Source: Saururus chinensis (taxonomy: Eukaryota > Streptophyta > Magnoliopsida > Piperales > Saururaceae). Taken from it: a stretch of 64,000 nt of DNA. Shown here piece by piece: positions 33,714 through 44,970 of the stretch (position 1 is the stretch's first letter; every line of letters starts with the position of its first letter). The stretch covers positions 56,043,351 through 56,107,350 of the forward strand of contig CP141140.1 in assembly GCA_035235625.1 (NCBI GenBank). The letters run 5' to 3'. The notes beneath the pieces were generated by a model that saw only the letters and a program-made list of their open reading frames with translations, searched no databases and was not told where the DNA came from. The position numbers and the translations under genes were made by a program.

Positions 33714-34664
33714 ACACACATATGAACATAAAAAAAAAAACAGAGATATAATACGCACTTTAAACTTTGATCATCATTTATCAATAAATGAAAGAATTGC
33801 AATGTGATGCCACAAGATCATTCTTATCTGTTGACGAAGTATATATATGCACTTGGGACATTAAATAAGCAAAGGAAACAATTAGTGTACATTAGGGTAT
33901 GAGTTCGGTTTCTAAGGGGAAATACTTTTAAATCATATCATTTCTGGAAAATGTTAGAAACTTAATCCCTCCGCCAGAGGGAGATATAGTTTAAAGGCCC
34001 TTTAAGCATTTTGCTTGCCCATCCAAACATTATCAGCCTTGCTCACTTGCGCCAATATAAGCCTTAAATTTGATAGCACATGGGAGTAAGGGATGAATCA
34101 AACCTACCTAGTCCTTAGTTATATGTACCGTCAGGCTCGTAGATAAAGGGCAAATCTTTTAAGATATAAAAGTAGCCTAAGGCCGGCTAGAGCGGCGGCT
34201 TATGCAATGGACTAAGACCCACCAAAAAAGAACATGTAAAGTAAAATTAAAAAAGGTGCTGATTAAAACAGAACATTTTTATACGAGAGAGACGATTTAT
34301 TTATGAGAAATCTTTACTTTGTTTTCCTGTCGCATCATCTTGACTCCTATCATGTTATAGACTTATAGGCCTATAAACTCATACCATATATGCTTAATGT
34401 AAAAAATGACAGGACAAAGATTTAATTTAAGGAAAATGACATTTATATTCTATTTTTCTTACACCAACTTATTAATATTCGTGTACGAATATCCCTATCC
34501 TTAATTTATTTTTAAAAATTTCCACAACCCAGATCAATGACAACTTACTACAAATACTTTCTTACTACTTTGTCCCTAGGAAAAATAGAGGTCCCTCTCT
34601 CTCTTATCTTTTACAATAGTGATTTTTTTATCTCTCTTAAGATGTTTCGTCTCTTTCAACTAGG

Positions 34665-34860
34665 GTTATATCTCAGATTAGGCTGTGTCGGGTATTGTAG
34701 GACCTGACACTACTTGAGATAGGAATTGAAATTCTTTGACTCAACTTGACCCGAGATATGAGGAACCCGACCTGTGGTAAAACCCGATATACCCAAAACC
34801 CAAGTTGAGAATAGAAATCAAGCTTATCACTAGTCGGGTTTGTAAGATCTCTAATTTATT
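34665..34860. repeat. ACCCGA/TCGGGT-rich block, related block at 38180-38360
   Basis: GTCGGGTATTGTAGGACC, TTGACCCGAGATATGAGGA and AACCCGATATACCCAAAACC are scattered here. A similar mix (TTGGGTCTTGGGTATTTCA, ACCCGAGCCGACTTGAATTG, AAGTCGGGTTTGGGTTTCC) lies at 38180-38360. They look like two copies of a degenerate repeat, possibly bracketing 34.9-38.2 kb. No termini could be defined. Confidence 0.35.
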
Positions 34861-34869
34861 TTCTTGTAA

Positions 34870-37080
34870 TTGTGTGAATTTATTTGTTTGTTGATTTAAT
34901 TTGATTTTAGGGTTATAGGTTAGTTAATTATAAATTTTTTAAGATTTAATTTTATTTTAAAAGTATTAGTGTCAAATTTGATTTTCTTAATTTTTACCTA
35001 TTTGTAGGTATTTTTTAAATTTTTCCTTAGTCAAAGGAGCGGGCCCCACCATGCAACCCACGTTCGTGTGGGATGGTGTGCCATCTATTTTAGTCTCCAA
35101 CCTTCTCGTGATTTGTCTAAGTGAGTTTAGGTGTGATTAAATTTATTTTTAGTCAAAAATATACTTAAAGGGTCACTTAGGGCACTTTCACTTATTTTCC
35201 AACCTAACAATTCAATTCTCAGCCCATGAGCCTTACTATATAAAAAAAAATCCTAGTAATTTTTCAAATGGGAAAGGGATAAAAATAGTAGGGAGGCTAG
35301 TTCTACCCTTAAAGTATGTTTTTACCTTTAATCACCCCTTGATCTTTAGATCCTTGTCTTAATTACCTCTATCTTTATTTCTCGTATTTTGATTCTTAGT
35401 TTTCCTCCATCAAAATTATATTTTTAATTCCGATTTAGAACGCTAATTAAGATAAGTTTTTTTAACCTAAGGACGTTTTAGATCTATCTTTTTTCTAAGT
35501 TTATTTAAGTTTATTAGTTAGTTTTAATTAGGTTTAACTAAAAGCCCTAATTTTTAGGTAATATTTCTAGAGGTTGAAGCTTGTTTGAGGGATTTGTTAC
35601 AGGTAAGAGTTTTTACCTTATGTGGTTTTAAGTTTTGAAATGTCATGATTATAAGTTTATTTGAGTTTTTGCTTCATCTTAATGTGTAATAGTGAATTAT
35701 TAAAAACATACAATTTATAGTTATTTTGGTATGATTAAGCATGAAAATGATTAGATCCATCGTGTTCTAAGCTTAAAATTTGATTATATGATGTTTTATG
35801 GTGGTTTTTAAATTAATATGAAATTTTAGAATGTTTTTTGTTTGAATTTTGAGGGGTTGAAGACGAACCAGAAAAGTGAACTATTACGAATGTTGGAATG
35901 GGCTAACATACCGTTCCAAAAGCCAGGCATTCGAACAGGCTGCAGGGTGTTTGAATGGCCAAACAACAGTTTAGTGAAATGGTCATTTTTATGAATTTTT
36001 GGTCATTTCTTGTTCTTTTCTTATGATTCTAATTCTCTACAGCTATAATGAGTTATGAATACTTATAATTGTCACCTTAATTGTATATAAACCTTCATTG
36101 GATATGATTTAGCTTAAGCATGAAGATGACTATATTTGTTTAGGTTTTGCATGATGCTCTACTTATTTAAATCCATATTTCGATGATTTCTTCGTATTTA
36201 CTTCATAATTCCAGTAGATTATAACCATGATAAATTATGGATACTTGCATATGTCACATTAATTACAAATGAATCATGTTTCATATGTTTTAGCTCAAAT
36301 ATGAACACGACCATGTATGTATATTTTTGTTTATGCTTATATGTTTTTATTGTCACAAATGGACCATGTTTCATACATGTTAGGACTGATTAGAATATGT
36401 TTACCTATGCTTGCATATTAAACATTGCACACATGTGTATCATATCGCATGCATCATGATAATGATTTATAAACAAAGATTTTAGTGTTTAACTATAATT
36501 AATCAATTGAATGTCTTTCTTTGCTAGATTAGTTGTATTAGAGACTTATCAAATTAGTTTTACATCCGAAAGGATGGGGTTTTACATCCAATGGACGGGG
36601 TTTTACGTCCATTCGAGGACAGGCTTCCTCCCCAGGTGAGAAGAATAGAATTGTTATAATAAGTTAATTGATATGTTTCTAGACAGGAGATTCTAGGCTG
36701 GTTTGTCCATATGCACCGGCTTACTAAGGGTACTTTCTCTGTTAGGGAATTTACCCAAACTGCTCTAATTTTTCTTTCTAGGAATTCGGACTTCCCCATT
36801 CTAGATTGTCCCGAGTGAGCATGTCTACTTGCTTCGGCCAAGATAAGCAAAGTTGTTTTCTCAATTATGAGACATTTACTAAATGATTTATGCATGTGTA
36901 TGGATTATAATGCTCATTGATACAAATTGTGTAGGAACAATGATACTTACATTACACATGATGCATATTGAATGATTATACTTTTATATGCAGGGTAAAA
37001 TATGTTGATGCACTTGATTATGCAAGGTGAATGTGAATATTGATATATGCTTCATTTCTAGAACCTGGATCCAGATTAGT
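34870..37080. other. Probable decayed LTR-like DNA
   Basis: No gene. The stretch has the AT-rich, ATG- and CATGAT-rich texture of long Gypsy LTR tails (TTGCACACATGTGTATCATA at 36424), and a short direct repeat GGGGTTTTAC(A/G)TCCA at 36573-36612 (GGATGGGGTTTTACATCC, then GGACGGGGTTTTACGTCC). No ends were found. The LTR reading is an inference from texture. Confidence 0.25.
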
Positions 37081-37329
37081 GTGCCAAAAGAATTTGTTGT
37101 TCTTGGAACAAAAACTAGTTAATAACATCAAAACATCAGTCAAAGCTAGTGCAATATGAGACAAAATATACTAGCAAAAACTGGATGATAAGAAATTCCA
37201 AATGAATCACAAAAAAGCCATTAGGGCTAAAATCGTGTGAATCCAATGCCAACAACGTAGAGGTAAAACATAGAACTCCAAAACAAACAAAAAGGCAATT
37301 TTTTTGTTTTTACTTATAACGAATGTTGT

Positions 37330-37464
37330 CTAAAGATTACTTCTAGAGAAGCTGGCAACCTTAATCCAACTGGCAGCTTGGGCATTGAGCTTGGGGACCA
37401 ATTGCTTGTGTCGGGAGGCCTTGACTAGAGGAGTCACAGCTTGAACTAGGATCAATAAGGCCAT
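37330..37464 (-). CDS. Small reading frame of unknown function, 44 residues
   Basis: A minus-strand ATGGCC at 37464 opens a 44-residue frame: MALLILVQAVTPLVKASRH, then KQLVPKLNAQAASWIKVAS and FSRSNL, ending at TAG. A leader-like stretch precedes it (37465-37570, with AAACCCTAGAGGG on the plus strand, the common plant AAACCCTA-type element seen near 5' ends). A GGTGAGATGG-type sequence upstream would allow other exons, but none could be joined. The amphipathic start followed by a basic middle part would suit a small organelle protein, which is speculation. I do not recognise a family. It could be a retained exon of a pseudogene. Confidence 0.3.
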   Translation of the reverse strand: MALLILVQAVTPLVKASRHKQLVPKLNAQAASWIKVASFSRSNL

Positions 37465-37708
37465 TATCTCCAGATCACAGCAAGAAAAGCCCTCTACTTG
37501 AGTTCTATCTCTCTACTGATCAAATGCCTAGAAATGGAAATGGAAACCCTAGAGGGACGGGGAGGATGAGAGGGTCTGACATAGGTGAGATGGAAGAAAA
37601 GAAGAGGTGATGAGATCATGATGAGGTTTGGGGAGCTGGTTGTTGGCGCCGCTTGAAGGGGGAAGAGCTTTAGAGTTAGGGATTTGGGGATATGTCAGAT
37701 TGGAGGGG

Positions 37709-38106
37709 TTAGAGCATCTCCGAAGGGGGTCTTCAAAAATAATAATTTGGGGTCTTCAAAATGGAGACCTATTTGCCTATGTGGCAAAATAGAGACCCAT
37801 TTGCCTATGTGGCAAAATAGAGACCTATAAATTCCAACTATGAATGTCAAATTTTTTATTTTAATATTAAAAAAAATAAGAAGATAAGTGAAAGAAGAGA
37901 GTATAAAATTAAAAAGGCAGGTATAATAAAAAAAGGTACAAATAGCATCTCCAAATGGAGAAACCAAAAATGCATCCCAAAATAGGGCACTATTTTCACG
38001 TCAAAAATGGCGCCCTAGTTGTAAAAATTGAGGCACCATTTTTGCCCGTTGAAATGGCCCACAAGACATTACAGAGATTTGGTGTCCCACGTTGGAAATG
38101 CTCTTA
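37709..38106. mobile_element. Tourist-like (PIF/Harbinger) MITE
   Basis: A 392-bp element (37712-38103) starts GAGCATCTCC and ends GGAAATGCTC, with inverted ends matching the very common plant MITE type GAGCATCTCCAA...TTGGAGATGCTC. It is flanked on both sides by TTA (37709-37711 and 38104-38106), the 3-bp duplication of this superfamily. A 37-bp phrase (ACCTATTTGCCTATGTGGC, AAAATAGAG) is duplicated in tandem at 37767-37840. The interior is AT-rich and has no transposase. Confidence 0.8.
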
Positions 38107-38769
38107 AGTGCAAATCAAGGAAAGGTGAATAGAAGGAACGGGGGAAATGAATTTAAGGTTGGAATTTAGATTATGGTAAATCAGTAAATGTGTTGGGTGT
38201 CAAGTTGGGTCTTGGGTATTTCATCAGTAGAACCTCTTCCGACCCAATATTCATGCAGGTTTTATTTATTATACCCGAATGATCAATAAAAGGACCCGAG
38301 CCGACTTGAATTGGGTCAATTTCTGATTGATTCTATCTAAGTCGGGTTTGGGTTTCCATAACAGCTCTCGGCACTCAAAGCTAGGTCATGTTGTTCTTTT
38401 TTGTCTAATTAAATTTTTTTATTTTGTTATTTTAATTTTTAGTGTGGTCTTTAAGTATCAAGGTATTTGCTTTGTTTGTAATTATTTTAAATAAATATGT
38501 TCAATAGAAAATATAAATTAGGATATAAAAAACTCAAAAAACAAAAGTGAAAGAGTATATAACCTAATTCAGAATAAAAAAGAACTCTCCATAAAATTTT
38601 TAACAAACAAGATGTAACGAGATAAGGGTTTAATTAATAATTGATCAACTAATTTTAAAAATAATAAAAAAATATAACATACAAACGTAATTTTACTAAA
38701 TATAAATATTATCGTGTTAGACTTCCAATTTTATCTAACCATTATCCATTTAAACACCATACCATTATA
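38107..38769. other. AT-rich non-coding stretch
   Basis: Contains the second ACCCGA/TCGGGT-rich block (38180-38360) and then very AT-rich DNA. No gene. Confidence 0.55.
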
Positions 38770-38875
38770 ATTCTCCTTCTGTCTTATTTTAATAATTTTA
38801 TTTAATTTTTAAAATAAATTAATTTCAATTTATTTTAAAAGATTAAATAAAAATGTTAATGTAAACCGGAGGGAA
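38770..38875. mobile_element. Short Stowaway-like MITE
   Basis: The left end ATTCTCCTTCTGTCTTAT and the right end, on the minus strand, TTCCCTCCGGTTTACAT resemble the CTCCCTCCGT ends of Stowaway (Tc1/mariner) MITEs. TA dinucleotides sit at both borders. The length, about 106 bp, and AT-rich interior fit. The ends are imperfect, so it is an old copy. Confidence 0.45.
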
Positions 38876-41240
38876 TACATGCCCAAAATGTGTACGGGTG
38901 GAAGCTAAGCACTTACATGTGTGTGTTCTCCCAAAAGCTGGCTTATTAGGCTGGAAGCTGTCAAGTGGGCCCTGAAAACTTCCGCCACTGCATACTCCGT
39001 GGGCATGCATATTTTCGAGCATGTTATTTCTCATCGTTATTTAATGGGTGTCCCTCATTCGGCAACCAAGCATTTATTTAACAAAGGATGATGTCAAAAA
39101 GGAAAATGAACATTTGTTTAATCAATCTAGGCCGCAATCCCCCAAAAGAGTTTCACTAGAAAATATAGGAAGTACACAAGTAAGATGACGTGAAATGGTT
39201 ATTTTACTTCGGAGCGAAGGCATGGAGAAGAAGTCACTAGCTCAAGTGGCCATAAAAGCTGAGAAAATTAATGACACAAACCCCATTTTAAAGTGCAGCT
39301 CTCATTTTGGAATAGTTAACAGCTCCCTAAAAGTTACGTTTAACTAGTTTATTCATTGGCTTCCTCATCCCCAACAAGCATGGGTAAGGCGAGCACTCCG
39401 CAATAATATTGCACCTCGAAAGCAACTGAGAACCGAACCCAAAATCCCAAAGGCAATCAAATGTTCTATGAAATACATTTCCCAAACTCCCAAATACTGC
39501 TGTAAAGTATGCTTGTAAACGGACTCATGTTTCAATCAAATTACCCATAAAGTGGGTGAAACAATACTGTTATTCCGGCCTTTTCGAAATTTTTCTAGCC
39601 TTGGGCTCCATTATTTGGGAAGTTTCTGGTCTATTTTATAAAATTTTCTAACAATAACGTGGGGTATATGTACAACATAGGTGAATTATTGTGACGAGAA
39701 TAGGAGAAAGGAAGGCTGGCCTTTATAGGGACAATACAACAGCTGTGATTTAGGAAAGAAGGTACAGGGAAACGCATTCCGTTATTCCATCTCATTGAAT
39801 TTGTCGCCCCCTTTGGGCAATCTGGGAGGCCATTGACCATCCAGATAAAAATATTCTACCAAAATCTCGCAGTTTTGCTCTTCAAGATTTTTGCTCAATT
39901 TAAAAGCGGTAGAAGTCTCCGATGCAGTCACCAAAGATTCTCATCTCGTGTAACTAGCCTTTAATACTGTGCGTCTCATCTCTTATTAAAGACAAACTGA
40001 ACAAGGAGTGCCATTAGTTGCTCACATCAGGCAGGAGGGATGACATTGATTTTTATACAATCCGATATGATCAATTAAATATCGATGTGAACTATAGTTC
40101 TTGTATCTGGGATCGGCCCATTTCTACATAGACCAAATTAAATTCAGGCTCATGTTCACCAAACCAAACCAGACCAAAGCTGAAGTGGATACAGTGATTC
40201 ATGCTCAAATAATGCAGCTAGTCACAAACAAGACTGGAAAGAGAGAGATGGTATGACGCTATAAACAGTGGTATGTATTGTTTTGCTATCTCCTAGTCTC
40301 TCTTATCGTGAGATAATTACCAAAGTGGTTGAGCGAAAGTGAAAGCTGCAAAAGATCCTAATTCCTAGACCAAGTGGGGGGTGGGTCCCTTGATTGCTAA
40401 GTGATTCTTTCAAGGCACATATCATGGGGGCTCCCAAGTCACAGCACTCACCCAAGGACCACAGACCATGCAAACAAATCTCTTTCTTCTTTAAATGACA
40501 TGGAGGGAGGCACCATGCCAAAATGCAAAAGATAATCAAATATTAAGTAGATTCCCTCTCCCCCAAATGCCAGCTTATTCTTTTATTTGTTTCCAAGACA
40601 ATTGCCAGCTTATTCAACTGTTGGAAAGCACAATTCACATTATTATATGGTGGAATCCTTTTCATTGATAATGGGCGGAATTGACATCAGCTGCAATTGA
40701 TTTCCCACCCAACTGGGAACTAGTCATCTGCTTTTTTTTCTTCTTCTGATTTTTAAGTGTGTCTTGATAAATAAATAAAAGACAATCAAATTAATTCCTT
40801 GAGCTTGGACGTTGTGTTTGGAGAGCTCCGAATTATTGGGCACGCAAGACAAAAATCATGCCGAAAGTTAGGTTCATCTTCTTTCCTGGTTGATGGAGCC
40901 AAAATTTTCTCACCTAATTTTTTACTCCTTGCAAATAAATTTCTCCGGGAACTCTAGAATGGACTACATTAAATAAAGAAGGGACTATCATCGGTGTTTA
41001 ATTATTAGAGTTTCGTGTAATGAAATTATTTTCTCCAATAAATAAGGCTCTACAGCGCAATCCTGAGTATCCAATTTAAAATGGCAAAGAATAATCATAA
41101 GAGTGAAGAGCTAATAATCTCTCCAGACCCAGCTCATTCACAAACGACTAAATTAAAACCCAAAATTTAATTCCACGCAATTGTACAAAAAGTGATAGAT
41201 CTGCCATTTCTTTCTGCCAATAATGAAGGAGGGAAGAAAG
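38876..41240. other. Non-coding stretch downstream of the FLZ gene
   Basis: No gene, RNA or transposon end was found. The open minus frames at 38843-39034, 39631-39840 and 40303-40539 show no recognisable domain. The part nearest 41430 would contain the FLZ 3'UTR. Confidence 0.5.
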
Positions 41241-41429
41241 AACAAAAATATAAGCTGCTGGCTCTATAGCCGTTGGTGATCCTTCAGTTTGAAGATGTTT
41301 TTACAGACAAAACTCCACCACCCAATGGGTTCTTTAACAGTACTGCTTTCTATGCTTATGTAATTATATATAATTGCAAGAACTCCAAATGCTTCAGAAG
41401 CTGCAAGGGATATCAGTAGTTGTAGTCAA

Positions 41430-42064
41430 TCATGCTGCTGCAACAGTCTCTCCTTTGCTTGAAGCTTTAGACTCTGTGGCTGTAGAAGCCTCGTTCTTCA
41501 CTGAAGCCCAAGAGCACTTCTCCTTCCCCTCGTCTTGATTCATCTGCTGCTGCCTGCACTCTTGACTGCAGAAGGCCGTATCGCCCCTTTTATCAAAAAA
41601 AACAAAGGCAAACACATGTATCAGCACAAGCTAGCACGGATTCACGTGAACTCAAAAGTCTGAAACCAATTAATGCTTTTCCACAATGAATTGATCAGGG
41701 AAATTTTTATTCGTTTTTGGGCATTAAAATATGTCTGTAGAGCCTTGAGATGAAACTACCTATACATATAGATGTCCTTGCCGGGGGCCAGCCGGCGTTT
41801 GCAGAACCCGCAGGTCCTCAAGAAGTGGGGAGTCTCTAGATAATCTCCGGAGCTTCTCCTGTGGGGCCTAGGCGAGACAGTAGCGAGGAATCGTGGATCA
41901 AAGCCCTGAGGAGTGACTGCGAGGCCGGCGCAGGGAGCCTGCGGTGGCTTTGTACTACTAGTGTCATGATCATCTGGCTGCTCTACATGGGAGAGATCGA
42001 GGGAGAACTCCGAGATACTGGTCGTCCGCCTCATCGGAGGCCTTGGCCGCTTGCCGAGCAACAT
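41430..42064 (-). CDS. FCS-like zinc finger (FLZ) domain protein, two exons
   Basis: Exon 1 (42064-41760) starts MLLGKRPRPPMRRTTSISEF, the standard beginning of plant FLZ proteins. It reaches PHFLRTCGFCKRRLAPGKD and IYMYR at a GT donor. Exon 2 (41586-41430) continues GDTAFCSQECRQQQMNQDE after an AG acceptor. Spliced, this gives 153 residues. The FLZ domain (about residues 84-124) has the four zinc ligands CGFC...FCSQEC in the C-x2-C-x17-FCSxxC pattern and the phrases DIYMY and GDTAFCS. Known family role: FLZ proteins are scaffolds binding SnRK1 kinase subunits, often responding to sugar, stress or ABA. An upstream in-frame ATG at 42241 would add 59 low-complexity Pro/Leu residues, but the conserved MLLGKRP start argues against it. 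The tail is Ser/Thr/Glu-rich. No disabling changes were seen. Confidence 0.92.
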
Positions 42065-42185
42065 CTTCTTGCACCGGTGGTGGAGAAGAGGGGGAGAGGT
42101 GGGAAGTGGGAGGAGGGGGAGGGGGAGGGGGAGGGGGAGAATGAGAGAGCGTTGAGGAGAAGAAGTTATAGAGGGAGGGGAGTGG
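42065..42185 (-). promoter_or_regulatory. Pyrimidine-rich leader and weak TATA-like site of the FLZ gene
   Basis: Upstream of the ATG the minus strand is a long CT/CCCCCT-rich tract (plus strand GGGGGAGGGG repeats at 42114-42140), typical of plant 5'UTRs. CTATAACTTC at about 42171-42162 (minus) is the best TATA-like match, about 100 bp before the start. The (GGGGGA)n run is an SSR and may vary. Confidence 0.35.
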
Positions 42186-42663
42186 TGGCCGGTCTGTGAA
42201 GATTGGGCCATGGGAAATAGTTTTTGATTAATCCGGGCCATCCACTGTTTGTTTTGTATGCCACAGGATCCACGTCAGAGAATTTTGTTTGTTTATGCTA
42301 CCTGTTCCCCTAAGACTTTGGAGTTGGGAATTGACGTTGTGGTGCTCGAGTCCGTGACACACCACGGTGTAACTGTAACTTCAGTCATTGCTTAGTCAAA
42401 ATTTTGTAAGAGTATTTTTTTCACTTACAGTCTAATACTTTGCTTATTTTAAAAGAATATGAGAAGTAGGAAAAAACATAGAGGGTAGCTGGAAAGTAGA
42501 GTTATATTTAATCAAAAGGATAAAAATTAAAAATAATAATTACTCAATAAATCTATTTAACGAAATCTTTTAATTTAGTTTTGATGGATAGACCTTGTCA
42601 ACTTAAGTGAGCTTTGTATGGGGCCCACATATTTTGTCTGCCTTAAACCCAATAAGAATGTTT

Positions 42664-42864
42664 TACTCCCTCTATCTTACATTAGTAGCTCTATATGGCG
42701 TAATAGCTTGTTCCATGCTAATAACTCCATTTTGTTCAAATTAAGTAGTTGGATGCTTAAAAAAGAGTATTATTCTTTCTTTTATAAGTAATTTTTACCA
42801 TTTAATAAAAAATACTTTTTTAAAAATATAGCTATTAATATTAGACGGAGAGATGGAGAGAGTA
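42664..42864. mobile_element. Stowaway-like MITE, copy 1
   Basis: A 197-bp element (42666-42862) starts CTCCCTCTATCTTACATTAG with TAGCTCTAT and ends, on the minus strand, CTCTCTCCATCTCTCCGTCT followed by AATATTAATAGCTATAT. TA flanks both sides (42664-42665 and 42863-42864). This is the Tc1/mariner-derived Stowaway pattern. It lies about 600 bp upstream of the FLZ start. Confidence 0.65.
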
Positions 42865-42992
42865 TTAGACAAATTCTTTAAGTGTATATTACCATATGAA
42901 AAAATAATGTTATATGCACATTGTATACTTCTTGCCACAAGAAGTTTGCTCTGTTCGTTTAGTTTGGCTTTCAAAGTTCCTAGACAAGTACA

Positions 42993-43232
42993 TACTCCCT
43001 CTACCCTATATTAATAACTCTATTTGAAAAAGTACTGATTTTTATTGAACGGTGAAACTTACACATAAGAGAAAGGAAAATAAGCTTATGATACTTTTTT
43101 TAAGCACTCAATCTTAAATTGAACAAAATAGAGCTATTAATATGGAACAAACCTTTTTTGCCCAATAAAGCTAATAATATGAAATAAACTTTTTTTGCTG
43201 AATGGAGCTATTAATTTAGAATCAATGGAGTA
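42993..43232. mobile_element. Stowaway-like MITE, copy 2
   Basis: A 236-bp element (42995-43230) starts CTCCCTCTACCCTATATTAA with TAACTCTAT and ends, on the minus strand, CTCCATTGATTCTAAATTAA with TAGCTCCAT. TA flanks both ends. It is the same family as copy 1 (shared ATTAATAGCTCTAT subterminal phrase). An internal AAATAGAGCTATTAATATGG at 43127 looks like an additional end, so it may be a composite of two copies. Confidence 0.65.
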
Positions 43233-43306
43233 TAAGGTTTAGTCATGACAATAGTTTGGACCCAAAACCATATCGTCCAATGGTCAAAATTACTTCTTCA
43301 ATGGTT

Positions 43307-43311
43307 ATACT
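43307..43311. repeat. Left target site duplication ATACT of the array
   Basis: ATACT directly precedes TGTAACACC; the matching copy is at 63542-63546. Confidence 0.85.
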
Positions 43312-44115
43312 TGTAACACCCCGACCCGCACCACCTGACCCGGACCAGGTTAGATCGGAAGACACAATCGGAGTGTCGAAAATTAGCGGAAAAATTAAAA
43401 CCGACTGACCAGGAGCTGCAGACTCTGAGTGCGAGAGTCATAGCGTTCATCTACGCACTACGGAGATTTAACGTTCCATTGTGCGTAGATCAGAACAAAC
43501 CTAATTTTATAACTAATTTGGATCGGGCCAACGTTATTTTATCGTTGGTTGCCTACGTACATATTGGATACCATCTCTGACGTTATTCCAATACGATCGG
43601 ATCCGAACGTAGTTCTGCCTAATGGCTAATACATTTACCAAACATCAGAAAATCATATACAATAAAATACGTATACGTTATATCTGAATGATTCGTTCGG
43701 AATCCAACGAAAATCTTATCAGTCATCGGAGTTAAATGAAAGCCAATATATCAGAAAACACACATCTCACGTAGGTGAGAAGAATACTAACAAAACACAC
43801 ATCCCATTCTATCATAGAGCAGAGCGTAACACACTACGTAACCTTTGGATCATATCAGATTTTATCCGACCACACCGGTCATATCGGATCGAGTATGTTA
43901 CGTCATAGCAGAGAGCATTTAAGATCACAAATGTAATAAATCAAGATGTGCGGTCATATAAAGCATATTAAACTAGAAGGTCAAGAAAGCGTACTCCCCT
44001 CCAGTTTCGAAAGTGGCAATGTTCGGAGTTGCTTGTTTCCTCGGAGCGTCTGCCCTTTTTGATCCAGAGACTGTGGCCAGAACCTTCTGTAACTTTGGAT
44101 TACTTTACCCTCACA

Positions 44116-44270
44116 GCGCCCGTAGGCAGCGGACAGAACCTCCCCTTACACGGAGACATTTTACCCTCACAGTGCCCGTAGGCAGCGGACAGAACCTCCC
44201 CTTGTCCGAAGACACTTTTCCCTTCCCGTGCCCGTAGGTAACGGGCAAAACCTCCCCTTACCCTTGGGAT
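44116..44270 (-). repeat. 56-bp tandem repeat in each LTR
   Basis: Three units start at 44116, 44172 and 44228 (exact 56-bp period): GTGCCCGTAGGCAGCGGACA, then GAACCTCCCCTT. A fourth diverged unit lies apart near 44450-44500. The same block is at 50163-50317, 56194-56348 and 62286-62440. In element orientation it lies downstream of the TATA box, in the transcribed part of the LTR. Short open frames over it are repeated identically in all four LTRs but have no recognisable domain. Confidence 0.8.
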
Positions 44271-44643
44271 GTTTCTCTCACCTAACATTGATAATTCGAG
44301 GAGTGGATACTTTCATTGCGTTGCTCACCCTCGAATTAGCTAGGGAGGCCTCTTGAATGACTCTAATCGGACTTAAAATGATTAAGAAACGAAGAACGGA
44401 AGATGAGAAAACGTGGGAGAATTTCCCCTTACCCGAGATATTTTACCCTTTTCGCGCCCATAGGCGGCGGACATAACCTCCCCTTGGCCCGGGACGTTTT
44501 CCCTATATAGAGTTGCTAACTTGAAAAATTGACGCTTCCATTGCGTAGAGCACCTTCGATTTAGCTAGGAACGCATTTTGAACGGAAGAAAACAGACGTT
44601 GCATGACTCCCGAAACTCCTCCCGAAAACCGAACGGAATGAAC

Positions 44644-44651
44644 TATTTATA
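44644..44651 (-). promoter_or_regulatory. TATA box of LTR 1 with upstream G-boxes and TGACGTCA site
   Basis: The minus strand reads TTATAAATAG, a canonical plant TATA box. Upstream of it in element orientation lie CACGTG boxes at 44708-44713 (in GCCACGTGTC) and 44748-44753, and the bZIP palindrome TGACGTCA at 44976-44983, with the CG-rich tract between. Known: G-boxes and TGACGTCA bind plant bZIP and bHLH factors. Inferred: this is the core promoter of the element. Confidence 0.7.
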
Positions 44652-44739
44652 AGAGATGGGCGTGCGAGCGGACGGAAGAAAGGGAATACGCGCGCACAGA
44701 TGCGTGCCACGTGTCACACGGTGAGTGGACCGAAAAAGT

Positions 44740-44970
44740 GGTCGGCGCACGTGACGCGTGCGTCTCGCGCGCGCGCCGTCACGGCGGGCGCGGCGGCGCT
44801 GCCGCGCCGCGCGTCGACGCGCGACGCGCGCGTTCGCCGCCGCGTCCCGCGCGCGCGTCGCGCGGTTAGCCGCGCGATCACACGGGACCCGCATCGTGCG
44901 GACTGCTGCGGTCGCGCGGTGCCGCGCGACCCGCGGCTCTGCGGCTCGGCTCCGGCTCGGCTCGACTCGG
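44740..44970. other. CpG-saturated tract in the LTR
   Basis: About 230 bp made largely of CGCG, GCGC and GTCGCGCG words, beside AT-rich DNA. Copies are at 50785-51020, 56815-57055 and 62910-63150. It is the most variable segment among the otherwise near-identical LTRs. The Arg/Ala-rich open frames on both strands come from this composition. Confidence 0.85.

Noticed and set aside
41861-42199. 112-residue plus frame over the FLZ gene
   Set aside because: Antisense shadow of FLZ exon 1 and its GA-rich leader complement.
42065-42241. 59-residue N-terminal extension of the FLZ protein
   Set aside because: Low-complexity Pro/Leu translation of the pyrimidine-rich leader; family members start at MLLGKRP.
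44013-44288. 74-residue plus-strand frame (MAMFGVACFLG...) identical in four LTRs
   Set aside because: Repetition follows from LTR identity; the frame runs antisense to the element through a 56-bp tandem repeat and has no domain.
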